The position numbers and the translations under genes were made by a program. From a bacterium (GTDB taxonomy: Bacteria; JALSQH01), in contig JALTID010000242.1 of the NCBI GenBank assembly GCA_027004335.1, positions 1 through 6,113 of the forward strand: 6,113 nt of DNA, written 5' to 3'. The notes under the pieces were generated by a model. The model did no database searches. It was not told the origin of the DNA and was given only the letters and a program-made list of their open reading frames with translations. Position 1 is the stretch's first letter. Each line of letters opens with the position of its first letter. Of this stretch, positions 1 to 6,113 are shown in pieces.

Positions 1-87
1 GGTAAAGATGGTCAAGGAGTTCCAGTGACGGATGGAATGCCCTCTGTGCTTATTTCCAGGTTAACTGTGGGAGGCAGGGTAAAATAG
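1..87 (+). CDS. C-terminal end of an unidentified upstream gene (partial)
   Basis: Frame 1 is open from the first base and ends at a TAG at 85-87, giving 28 residues that end in LISRLTVGGRVK. The tail is short and basic at its end and shows no motif that I recognise, so no function is given. That this is real coding sequence is inferred from context. The stop lies 13 bases before the pncA start, with the pncA ribosome binding site in between, which is normal spacing inside an operon. The gene may therefore be co-transcribed with the NAD salvage genes. The alternative is that the frame is open by chance, since 28 codons is too short to exclude this. Confidence 0.5.
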   Translation, partial: GKDGQGVPVTDGMPSVLISRLTVGGRVK

Positions 88-100
88 CAAGGAGGTTGTT

Positions 101-622
101 ATGGGGGAAAAGGAAGCTTTACTTATTATTGATATGTTAAATGATTTTGTAAGAGAAGGAGCCCCCCTTGAGGTTCCTTCTACAAGGGAGATAATACCTG
201 TAATTAAGGAAGAGATTGAAAAAGCAAGGTCAGCAGGAAATCCCATTCTTTATATTTGTGATGCCCATGATCCTGATGATCCGGAATTTAAGATATGGCC
301 TCCTCATGCTGTAAAAGGAACAGAAGGAGCAAAGGTGATAGATGAACTTGCCCCGCAGAGTAGGGATATAATAGTTGAAAAGACCACCTATAACGGGTTT
401 TATAAAACCGATCTTGAGGAAATTCTCCGGGATATTGGGGTTACTACTGTGAGATTAACAGGCTGTGTAACTCACATTTGCGTGCTTTATACCGCAGCTG
501 GTGCAAGAGTAAGAGGTTTTGATGTTAAAGTGGTTGAGAGGGGGGTCGCTCCCCTTTCTCTGGAGGACCATCAGTGTGCTTTGAGACAGATGAAAGAAGT
601 TTTAAAGGTGGATATTGTTTAA
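101..622 (+). CDS. pncA: Nicotinamidase (isochorismatase-fold cysteine hydrolase)
   Basis: Predicted cytoplasmic enzyme of 173 residues that deamidates nicotinamide to nicotinate, the first step of the Preiss-Handler NAD salvage route. The isochorismatase-like fold is complete. The expected catalytic triad is visible: D11 in LLIIDMLNDF, K94 in VEKTTYNGF, and C127 in GCVTHICV, which also carries the family's cis-peptide segment V123-T124. The metal ligands expected for nicotinamidases are D54 and H56 (DAHD) and H69 (WPPHAVKGTEGA). The length is typical of short bacterial and archaeal nicotinamidases. The start is supported by a strong Shine-Dalgarno AAGGAGG at 89-95, five bases before the ATG. 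The pncB gene follows after 20 bases, which argues for nicotinamidase over other isochorismatase-family amidases. Fold assignment is nearly certain; the substrate rests on the metal motif plus the neighbour. Confidence 0.93.
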   Translation: MGEKEALLIIDMLNDFVREGAPLEVPSTREIIPVIKEEIEKARSAGNPILYICDAHDPDDPEFKIWPPHAVKGTEGAKVIDELAPQSRDIIVEKTTYNGFYKTDLEEILRDIGVTTVRLTGCVTHICVLYTAAGARVRGFDVKVVERGVAPLSLEDHQCALRQMKEVLKVDIV

Positions 623-642
623 CTTATAGAAGGAGCTGAATA

Positions 643-1803
643 ATGTTTTATATTGCTGATGAAGAAAAAATAAAGGCAAACTATACTACTGATGTTTATT
701 TTGTAAGGACGGTGCAGGTCTTGAAGGCCAAGGGAATAAGTAAGAAAGTAAAAATGGAAGTATTTCTGAAAAGGACTCCTAACAATTATCCATGGGGGAT
801 ATTTGCTGGGCTGGAAGATGTTCTTCATCTTTTTGAAGGAGATAATGTGGATATTTATGCTCTTCCTGAGGGTACACTTTTCTATCCAGGAGAACCTGTG
901 ATGACAATTGTTGGGAACTATGAGGATTTTGCTATGAGGGAAACGGCAATGCTTGGGTTTATATGTCAGGCAACCGGGATAGCAACAAAAGCAGCGAGAA
1001 TTAAGAAATTAGCAGGAGATAAACTTGTTGTGCATTTTGGTGCAAGGAGGATGCACCCAGCAATCACTCCTATGATTGAAAGAGCCGCATATATTGGTGG
1101 CATGGATGGTGTTGCAACTCTTGCAGGAGCAGAGGCAATAGGTAAAAATCCTGTTGGAACAATGCCTCATGCACTTATGCTTATTGTCGGTGACACTGTG
1201 AAGGCAGCCATGTTTTTTGATGAAGTTATTTCAGAAGATGTCCCAAGAATTGTGCTTATTGACACTTTTATGGATGAAAAGTTTGAGTCAATAAGAGTGG
1301 CACAGGAATTGGGTGAAAAGCTTTCAGGAATTAGACTTGATACTCCTTCAAGCAGGAGAGGTGATTTTAGAAAGATTGTGGAAGAAGTTAGGTGGGAGCT
1401 TGATATAAGGGGTTTCAAGCATGTAAAGATATTGGTAAGTGGAGGTATAGATGAGGGGAGCGTTGCAGAGTTGAGAGATGTTGTAGATTCCTTCGGGGTG
1501 GGGACATCGGTGAGTGCAGCAAAAACTTTTGATTTCTCCTTTGACATAGTTGAGGTAGAAGACAAAGTTCTGGCCAAAAGAGGGAAGATGTCTGGTGCAA
1601 AAAATCTGTGGCTGTGTGATAAATGTGGGTGGAGGAAAGTAGCTCTGATGTCAGAGGAGAGGGTCATTTGCTCCTCCTGTGGAATCCCAATGAAAAGCTT
1701 AACTGAGAAGTTCATGGAAAAGGGTAAAATAGTGAGTCCACTACCTGCCGCTGACAAAATTAGGGAGTATGTTTTATCTCAGGTTAAAAAGGTGGAATTG
1801 TAA
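643..1803 (+). CDS. pncB: Nicotinate phosphoribosyltransferase with C-terminal four-cysteine zinc motif
   Basis: This 386-residue enzyme joins nicotinate to PRPP, with ATP hydrolysis, to make nicotinate mononucleotide, using the product of the gene before it. Visible hallmarks: HFGARRMHPAI at 131-141; a GTMPH motif (172-176) whose H176 matches the conserved, phosphorylatable histidine of the family; the barrel-strand segments IDTF (206-209), GIRLDT (229-234) and LVSGGID (264-270); and GVGT (285-288), likely phosphate-binding. The C-terminal domain has C325-x2-C328 and C343-x2-C346 with 14 residues between the pairs. This is a zinc-knuckle arrangement like that described for the Thermoplasma acidophilum enzyme, so this belongs to the shorter archaeal-like subgroup rather than the ~400-residue E. 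coli type. A Shine-Dalgarno GAAGGAG at 629-635 sits seven bases before the ATG. No clear terminator follows the stop. Confidence 0.95.
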   Translation: MFYIADEEKIKANYTTDVYFVRTVQVLKAKGISKKVKMEVFLKRTPNNYPWGIFAGLEDVLHLFEGDNVDIYALPEGTLFYPGEPVMTIVGNYEDFAMRETAMLGFICQATGIATKAARIKKLAGDKLVVHFGARRMHPAITPMIERAAYIGGMDGVATLAGAEAIGKNPVGTMPHALMLIVGDTVKAAMFFDEVISEDVPRIVLIDTFMDEKFESIRVAQELGEKLSGIRLDTPSSRRGDFRKIVEEVRWELDIRGFKHVKILVSGGIDEGSVAELRDVVDSFGVGTSVSAAKTFDFSFDIVEVEDKVLAKRGKMSGAKNLWLCDKCGWRKVALMSEERVICSSCGIPMKSLTEKFMEKGKIVSPLPAADKIREYVLSQVKKVEL

Positions 1804-1820
1804 AAGTGCATGTTTCCAAG

Positions 1821-1849
1821 TTGACTTTTAGCTCTCCCTATCTTAAAAT
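1821..1849 (+). promoter_or_regulatory. Predicted sigma-70-type promoter for the large lipoprotein gene
   Basis: A -35 box TTGACT at 1821-1826 (five of six consensus bases) and a -10 box TAAAAT at 1844-1849 (five of six) are separated by the ideal 17 bases. Transcription would start near 1855-1857, leaving a leader of about 38 bases. The -35 box overlaps a small imperfect palindrome, AAGTTGACTT at 1818-1827. The promoter lies in the only sizeable gap between genes, 90 bases after pncB, so the lipoprotein gene, and smc six bases behind it, probably form a separate transcription unit. Prediction by consensus match only. Confidence 0.7.
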
Positions 1850-1850
1850 T

Positions 1851-1872
1851 AAATAGTATGTGAAATAGTATG
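1851..1872 (+). repeat. Tandem 10-bp direct repeat at the predicted transcription start
   Basis: AAATAGTATG occurs at 1851-1860 and again at 1863-1872, separated by TG, so the period is 12 bases. The two copies are identical. They begin two bases after the predicted -10 box and cover the expected start site and early leader, a typical place for a repressor to bind. The repeat is directly seen; a regulatory role is inference. AT-rich low-complexity sequence could give such a repeat by chance or by local duplication. Confidence 0.6.
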
Positions 1873-1874
1873 AT

Positions 1875-1882
1875 AAAGGGGG
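1875..1882 (+). promoter_or_regulatory. Imperfect ribosome binding site of the large lipoprotein gene
   Basis: AAAGGGGG lies 11 bases before the ATG at 1894. It departs from the AAGGAGG used by pncA and its spacing is long, which suggests modest translation. The start is still favoured because it opens directly into a well-formed lipoprotein signal peptide. Confidence 0.5.
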
Positions 1883-1893
1883 TTTTTTAGAAA

Positions 1894-4779
1894 ATGAATT
1901 TTCATAATAGCAGGAATATCTTATCGGCTCTGATATTTCTCTTTGTTTTTTTACTTATAATGAGTGGTTGCAGTGGAGGCGGGATCCAGAATGGATTATC
2001 TACCTCTTATGCAACATATGTGGATAGTGAAGATATGCTAATTGGAGGTCCTTCTTCTCAGGGGGCAATAGGAGATATTTTAATTTATAATAATGTGGCA
2101 AGATTTATTATTAAGGCAACAGATTATCCTTCTCCTGTTCCTCTGAGGGGTGAAATAATTGATGCTGATGTCAGAAGGATTCCCGGTGAGAGTGGTGAAG
2201 ATTCACTAAATGGAGTTCTTTTTTATTACTACCCGAGACATTATATTGTACCTGATTCCTTTTTAAGGGGACAGGGAAAGATTTCTATTATTGATGATGG
2301 AACACTTTCAGGTGTTCCTGATGTGAGGGTTACTGGTAAGGATGAATATTATCCTTTGGGAATTACCCTTACACCCCCTCATGTGAATGTTAAAGCTTTA
2401 GAGCAATCCCTTCCACTTAATTTTATAATTGATTATTCTCTTTTTCCTGATTCTCCTTGCTTGCAGGTAAAAGTGGTAGTCCAAAATAATTCTGCTTCAG
2501 CTGAATATATTTACCCTGGAATAATGGTTCTTCCCGGGCCGGGTAAATTCTTTTCCGGGGGATATGGTTTTGGTGATCCAGGTCAGAAGGGTCCATTTAA
2601 CAACATAATTTATCTTGCAAAGGAATTCCATGATGTTACTTTTGGCTTTTATCCTGGTAGCATGGTAACTAAACCTCTTGCTGATGAAGGCGTTGTATCA
2701 GGAGAAGATGGTTATGCTTTGTATTCTCCAGGGGATGGAAAAACTCCTCTGAGAGTTACGATTGATGGAAATTCTACTCAAACTTTTGTATACGAGGTAT
2801 GTGCTGTTAAAGGTTATTCGGGAGAGTTTTATTCATATCTTGTGAAAAAGTTTAAATTGCTTGAAACGACTGTGGATGGGAATGCCTGTTTAACCAATGG
2901 TAATGACAGAATGGAGAGTGATAGTAGTGGAAATAAGAGAAAAATTTGCACTACTCCACAGGATATAGAAAAGGGGATAAGTGGTGTGGAAAACAAGGGG
3001 GTGGAAGGCACTGATGTTTTTATTGAAGATGGATCTGGTAATGTAATTGCCCATACAAAGACAGGAAATGATTCTGCTGAATATTACAGAATGTTTACTG
3101 AATTTGATCCCTTTTACCTTTATAAAACTATTTATACTGGTTTTTACCATTTTGATCTCCCCGGGAAAAATTACGATGTTGTTGCTCTTAAAAGGAACTG
3201 GGCTATTCCTACTCCTCAATTTCTTATAATTTTTCCTCCTTCAAGTCAAGGTGGAAATGCCCTTGTGGAAATTGACCATGCTGATTTTGTTTTTTCATCT
3301 CCCGTTACCCTTGATGTTTTTGCTAAAGAATTACCTGCTATTCCTTCCTCCGCAAGGGTGGTGATAAGTTCAAAGGATTTTTATCCAGCTTCGGTTACAG
3401 GAATGCTTGATAAGTTTGGTTTTACTTACTACCATCCTTACAGTGGGAAAGTTACAGAGGTATATTTTGTGGATTCTTCTGGGCATCTCCTCCTTAATCT
3501 TGCTAACGGAAAATATGATTTTGTTGCAGATAAAGGGGTAGAATATAATCAGGTTACAGGCACAGTTAACTTGAACCAATCTCTTGTGATTTTATTAAAA
3601 TTTAAAAAGGTCCTGGATGAGGGGGAGTATAGGAATATTGATCCATTTGTTACCAGTTATTCTTTTGTACAGGATTTTTATAATAAGTCTCTTGCATTAA
3701 ATGCATTTTCCATTGATGATGCAATTATTTTTGAGAATAATTTACTTCCCTCCACATGGGAGACATCAGTTCCCTCAATTTTCGGATCTGTTATCAGTAG
3801 AGATGATGGAACATTTGCTCTTTACCCTGTGAATAAAAAAGATTATGATAATTTTGAGAATGTAGATGATGTTTCTTTGAAGGATCTTTTTAAATTAAGC
3901 TCTAATTCGGTTATTCTTGACCCTTCTTCTCCTTCCTCATATTTCAACAGATTATCCGCAACTGTTGATTTTAATTCAGGTAAAATAAGACCTTCTGATT
4001 ACGATAATTCTTTTATTTTTGTTCAAATCTTTCCTTCAATGAACCCTAAAGAGTCTCTTCTATGGTGGTTTAGGCTTCTTCAGCTTACTACAGGCGGGAA
4101 AAAGGGAACATTTGTTTTTCATCCTTTTATAGCAGGTTCTTTTGATAATGATCCCATTTATAATCCACCAGGGCTTATGAGGATGTATGTTAATACCGGG
4201 AAAATTTCAGGTGATCTGATAAGAAATGAGAATTGTTCAAAAGATGCAATAGGAAGTGATTTTGACCAGCTTTTATGCCGAATGAGGGAAGGAGTCTCTA
4301 CCGCGGGAAGATTTCTGTTTTTCTCTGTTTCTTTAACCTCCACAGGGAAAAAAGAAGCTATTCCTGGAGAGGTGATTTCGTTAGGCTCAGGAGATAAACT
4401 TTATTTGAATATTGATGTGCAGAGCCCTGTATGGGCAGGATTCAACAAAATTTATGTTTTTGATGGCCTTCAGGATTATGGAAACGATGTGACTGATCCT
4501 TTTGCATCAGCATATTCTATGAGTGTGACACCCACAGTTGTATCTGTTGGTGATAAAAAAAGTATGGCAAGGTATGAGTGGAAAAGGGTATTTGAGTATC
4601 CCTATAATATCAGTAACAAGGCAGATTCCTGGTGTGTGGTGTTTGTTTCTGGTGAGAATGATGCCAGTGGGTATCCAGAATTGAAATCTCTGGGTATTTC
4701 CAATCCAGTTTTTATTGACAGTGATACCACGCCCGGGTACAATCCACCCTGTCCAGGAGCATTTTGTCCCAGCAAATAA
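1894..4779 (+). CDS. Large lipoprotein resembling CehA/McbA-type PHP proteins, apparently without the metal site
   Basis: 961 residues. Residues 1-25 are a lipoprotein signal peptide: hydrophobic core about 10-23, lipobox MSGC, lipidated C26, serine at +2, then a GGG linker. This suggests an outer-membrane, periplasm- or surface-facing protein. No function is established. By eye, the segment order follows CehA/McbA-family PHP metallohydrolases: GAIGDILIYNN (57-67) opening a beta-sandwich; NGKYDFVADKGVEYN (538-552), like the beta domain preceding the PHP part; GSVISRDDGTFALYP (631-645); SVILDPSSPSSYF (672-684); PPGLMRMYV (758-766); MREGVSTAGRF (797-807); and a terminal GISNPVFIDSD (934-944). 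The DxHxH-type metal motif is absent, and H743 is the only histidine after residue 531. Nine cysteines besides C26, including C953 and C958 near the end, could form disulfides. A binding or structural role is possible. The family link is inference; the lipoprotein call is firm. Confidence 0.85.
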   Translation: MNFHNSRNILSALIFLFVFLLIMSGCSGGGIQNGLSTSYATYVDSEDMLIGGPSSQGAIGDILIYNNVARFIIKATDYPSPVPLRGEIIDADVRRIPGESGEDSLNGVLFYYYPRHYIVPDSFLRGQGKISIIDDGTLSGVPDVRVTGKDEYYPLGITLTPPHVNVKALEQSLPLNFIIDYSLFPDSPCLQVKVVVQNNSASAEYIYPGIMVLPGPGKFFSGGYGFGDPGQKGPFNNIIYLAKEFHDVTFGFYPGSMVTKPLADEGVVSGEDGYALYSPGDGKTPLRVTIDGNSTQTFVYEVCAVKGYSGEFYSYLVKKFKLLETTVDGNACLTNGNDRMESDSSGNKRKICTTPQDIEKGISGVENKGVEGTDVFIEDGSGNVIAHTKTGNDSAEYYRMFTEFDPFYLYKTIYTGFYHFDLPGKNYDVVALKRNWAIPTPQFLIIFPPSSQGGNALVEIDHADFVFSSPVTLDVFAKELPAIPSSARVVISSKDFYPASVTGMLDKFGFTYYHPYSGKVTEVYFVDSSGHLLLNLANGKYDFVADKGVEYNQVTGTVNLNQSLVILLKFKKVLDEGEYRNIDPFVTSYSFVQDFYNKSLALNAFSIDDAIIFENNLLPSTWETSVPSIFGSVISRDDGTFALYPVNKKDYDNFENVDDVSLKDLFKLSSNSVILDPSSPSSYFNRLSATVDFNSGKIRPSDYDNSFIFVQIFPSMNPKESLLWWFRLLQLTTGGKKGTFVFHPFIAGSFDNDPIYNPPGLMRMYVNTGKISGDLIRNENCSKDAIGSDFDQLLCRMREGVSTAGRFLFFSVSLTSTGKKEAIPGEVISLGSGDKLYLNIDVQSPVWAGFNKIYVFDGLQDYGNDVTDPFASAYSMSVTPTVVSVGDKKSMARYEWKRVFEYPYNISNKADSWCVVFVSGENDASGYPELKSLGISNPVFIDSDTTPGYNPPCPGAFCPSK

Positions 4780-4785
4780 CAGGAA

Positions 4786-5832
4786 ATGAGACTTACAAAA
4801 CTTTATCTCAACGGCTTTAAGTCATTTGCGGAACCTACTCATCTAATTTTTGAGCGGGGGATTACTGCAATAGTTGGTCCCAATGGAAGTGGAAAAAGCA
4901 ACATTGTAGATGCTATTAAATGGATCATGGGCGAGAGAAGAATAAAGAATCTCAGGGGGAGTGTTGCTGAGGATCTCATTTTTGCTGGAAATGACAATGT
5001 GAGGAGGTCAAACATTGCTGAGGTTGGAGTTCTGTTTGAGGATGAGAATGAGATAGAAGTTTTGGGTAAGGGAAAGTTTTCAACCGTTGAAGTTAAAAGA
5101 GTTTTGTATAGGGGGGAGAGGAGTTTTTTTTATATAAATAATTCACGGGTTCTTGAGAAGGAAGCTGAGTATTTTTTCAATACTTCTGCAAAGTTATCAA
5201 AGAGATATGCAATAGTAGAGCAGGGAGAAGTAGAGGCAATTGCTCTTATGTCTCCCAGAGAGATAGCAAGAATGATTATGGACGCTGCGCAGGTGGGGGT
5301 CTTTCTGCAAAACAAGGTTGATGCTGAAGCGGAACTGGCTGATGTTAGAAGAAGACTTGAAGAAATAGATCCATACCTTTCGGAGAAAAAGCTTATCAGG
5401 GATAAGTTAGCTCTGGAGGTTGAGAAAAAACTCAAGTATCAGGAATTGGAGATTTCTGTTAAGAGATTAATGGTAGGAATTAATTTAAGAAAGTATAAGG
5501 AGTTAAAAGCAGAACTGGATTCTATTACCGAGAGAAAGGAAAAATTGCTTTTGGAAATTCAAAGTAAAAAGGCTGAATCAGAGATGATTAATAATAACCT
5601 GATTGAAATTGGCCGTGAACTTAATGATGTTATTCAGAAATATGAAGATGTAAGCCACGAAAAAGGAGAAGTAGAAAAAAAATTGCTTGAAACAAATTTA
5701 AAGATGAAGGGGCATGAAAGGGAAAAAAATGATTATGAAACATGCGGGAACTATATATATTGCATTAAGTCTCATTGTGTTAATGGCTTGCAGACTAAAT
5801 GCTACTTCACCTACGCCGTTCGGGTCAGATAA
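4786..5832 (+). CDS. smc: SMC-family chromosome segregation ATPase, N-terminal part only, cut off at a sequence junction
   Basis: Residues 1 to about 318 are the N-terminal half-head and early coiled coil of an SMC protein, which organises and segregates chromosomes with ScpA/ScpB. Seen: the SMC opening MRLTKLYLNGFKSF; Walker A GPNGSGKSN at 31-39; W46 and GE at 49-50; LRG at 56-58; EDLIFAG at 62-68; Q146 of the Q-loop in YAIVEQGEVEAI. A charged coiled coil starts near residue 178. The usual EEAAG segment reads MDAAQ at 165-169, so this is a divergent member. Walker B, the signature motif, the hinge and the second head are missing; full proteins are about 1100-1200 residues. Residues 320-348 are cysteine-rich, lack heptads and are the out-of-frame reading of the next ORF, so the TAA at 5830-5832 is not the natural end. 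The start is fixed by homology. It lies six bases after the lipoprotein stop, and AGGA at 4781-4784 is too close for a normal Shine-Dalgarno, so translational coupling is likely. Confidence 0.88.
   Translation: MRLTKLYLNGFKSFAEPTHLIFERGITAIVGPNGSGKSNIVDAIKWIMGERRIKNLRGSVAEDLIFAGNDNVRRSNIAEVGVLFEDENEIEVLGKGKFSTVEVKRVLYRGERSFFYINNSRVLEKEAEYFFNTSAKLSKRYAIVEQGEVEAIALMSPREIARMIMDAAQVGVFLQNKVDAEAELADVRRRLEEIDPYLSEKKLIRDKLALEVEKKLKYQELEISVKRLMVGINLRKYKELKAELDSITERKEKLLLEIQSKKAESEMINNNLIEIGRELNDVIQKYEDVSHEKGEVEKKLLETNLKMKGHEREKNDYETCGNYIYCIKSHCVNGLQTKCYFTYAVRVR
5729..5745. other. Sequence junction: composition and reading frame both change
   Basis: Up to about 5739 the SMC frame reads as normal charged coiled coil. 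Beyond that the same frame turns into non-helical, cysteine-rich sequence, and a different frame becomes the coding one. By hand count GC is about 30% in 5461-5700 and about 50% in 5761-6113. CpG-containing codons (gcg, acg, ccg, cgg), uncommon before, become frequent. No terminal inverted repeat, target duplication or tRNA marks the boundary. A chimeric join during assembly or amplification is most likely; an insertion into smc is the alternative. Confidence 0.75.
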
Positions 5833-6113
5833 TCCGCTGACGATAGAACCGGAAATCAGTCATTATCTGGATCAGATTGCAACGTCAACGCGGGACAGGA
5901 TGCTATTGAATGGCGAGTGGCGCATAAGCAACGCGACCAAGCTACCACCGCTTAATCCGAATGACAAAAAACAGCAGACCGACCCGACACAGGCTTTCGC
6001 GCCCCCTCCGTTGAATGAAACACCCCCTGCTGACGGTTGGGAAACAAAGACAGTTCCATTGCACAAGTACAATTCCCGAAGAGGGCTGGATTGGTACCAC
6101 AAGCAATTTGATG
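5735..6113 (+). CDS. N-terminus of a putative lipoprotein with a glycoside hydrolase family 2-like start (partial)
   Basis: An open frame from ATG 5735 (another in-frame ATG lies at 5729) runs through the window end, giving 126 residues. Residues 1-18 are a signal peptide with short basic start MKHAG, hydrophobic core TIYIALSLIVLM and lipobox LMAC, so C19 is probably lipidated and the protein exported. A low-complexity stretch rich in P, T and N follows. LLNGEWRI at 57-64 and, after a proline-rich segment, W102, VP at 107-108 and GLDWYHKQF at 117-125 resemble the opening of the sugar-binding domain of family 2 glycosidases such as beta-galactosidases (pattern LNGxW, W-x-VP, G-x-WYxxxF). No catalytic domain is in view, so the enzyme class is tentative. 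AAAGGG at 5717-5722 could serve as a ribosome binding site but lies on the SMC side of the junction. Base composition differs sharply from all genes upstream. Confidence 0.55.
   Translation, partial: MKHAGTIYIALSLIVLMACRLNATSPTPFGSDNPLTIEPEISHYLDQIATSTRDRMLLNGEWRISNATKLPPLNPNDKKQQTDPTQAFAPPPLNETPPADGWETKTVPLHKYNSRRGLDWYHKQFD

Noticed and set aside
536-560. The pncA hairpin as a rho-independent terminator
   Set aside because: It is inside the coding region, no run of T follows the stem, and pncB downstream appears to belong to the same operon.
1167-1757. A 196-codon minus-strand open frame across pncB
   Set aside because: It lies wholly opposite a firmly identified pncB, its serine- and leucine-rich translation has no recognisable domain, and it is the mirror of pncB codon bias.
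1804-1830. A terminator after pncB
   Set aside because: I could not find a stem of useful length followed by a T-run in this gap.
1869-1874. TATGAT as a second -10 box
   Set aside because: No matching -35 lies 16-18 bases upstream, and transcription would start within the ribosome binding site.
5740-5832. The last 30 residues of the SMC frame as a genuine cysteine-containing C-terminus
   Set aside because: The stretch overlaps a better ORF in another frame, has no coiled-coil character and lies in sequence of different composition. It is best read as out-of-frame translation past the junction.
5872-6102. A 76-codon minus-strand open frame in the GC-richer tail
   Set aside because: It is opposite the plus-strand frame that carries a signal peptide and glycosidase-like motifs, and its translation shows no domain of its own.
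1-6113. CRISPR array, tRNA or rRNA genes, transposase, phage or toxin-antitoxin genes
   Set aside because: No regularly spaced repeats, tRNA-like cloverleaf ends or recognisable proteins of these kinds were seen on either strand.

Overview
The window looks like a piece of an AT-rich Gram-negative bacterial genome, probably from an environmental or deep-branching lineage. Two lipoprotein signal peptides and a divergent bacterial-type SMC protein support this. I cannot name the phylum from the sequence. All genes run on the plus strand. The last ~370 bases have clearly different base composition and probably do not belong with the rest.

Layout: (1) 1-87 is the last 28 codons of an unidentified upstream gene. 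(2) 101-622 encodes a nicotinamidase (pncA) and 643-1803 a nicotinate phosphoribosyltransferase (pncB) of the subgroup with a C-terminal four-cysteine zinc motif. Together they form a two-gene NAD salvage operon, nicotinamide to nicotinate to nicotinate mononucleotide. (3) 1804-1893 holds a near-consensus sigma-70-type promoter followed by a 10-bp direct repeat at the expected transcription start. (4) 1894-4779 encodes a 961-residue lipoprotein. By eye, its segment order resembles the CehA/McbA-type PHP metallohydrolases, but almost every histidine needed for a PHP metal site is missing. (5) 4786-5832 opens as an SMC ATPase: Walker A, Q-loop and the first part of the coiled coil are readable.

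At about 5729-5745 the SMC reading is cut off. GC rises from about 30% (5461-5700, hand count) to about 50% (5761-6113). A different open frame starts exactly there, encoding a second lipoprotein signal peptide followed by what looks like the start of a glycoside hydrolase family 2 type protein, which runs off the window end. The simplest explanation is a chimeric join between two genomes, at assembly or amplification. A genuine insertion into smc is the alternative.

I found no RNA gene, CRISPR array, transposase or phage gene. The points most worth a second look are the junction, the apparent loss of the catalytic site in the large lipoprotein, and the repeat at its promoter. I see no convincing new multi-gene system.
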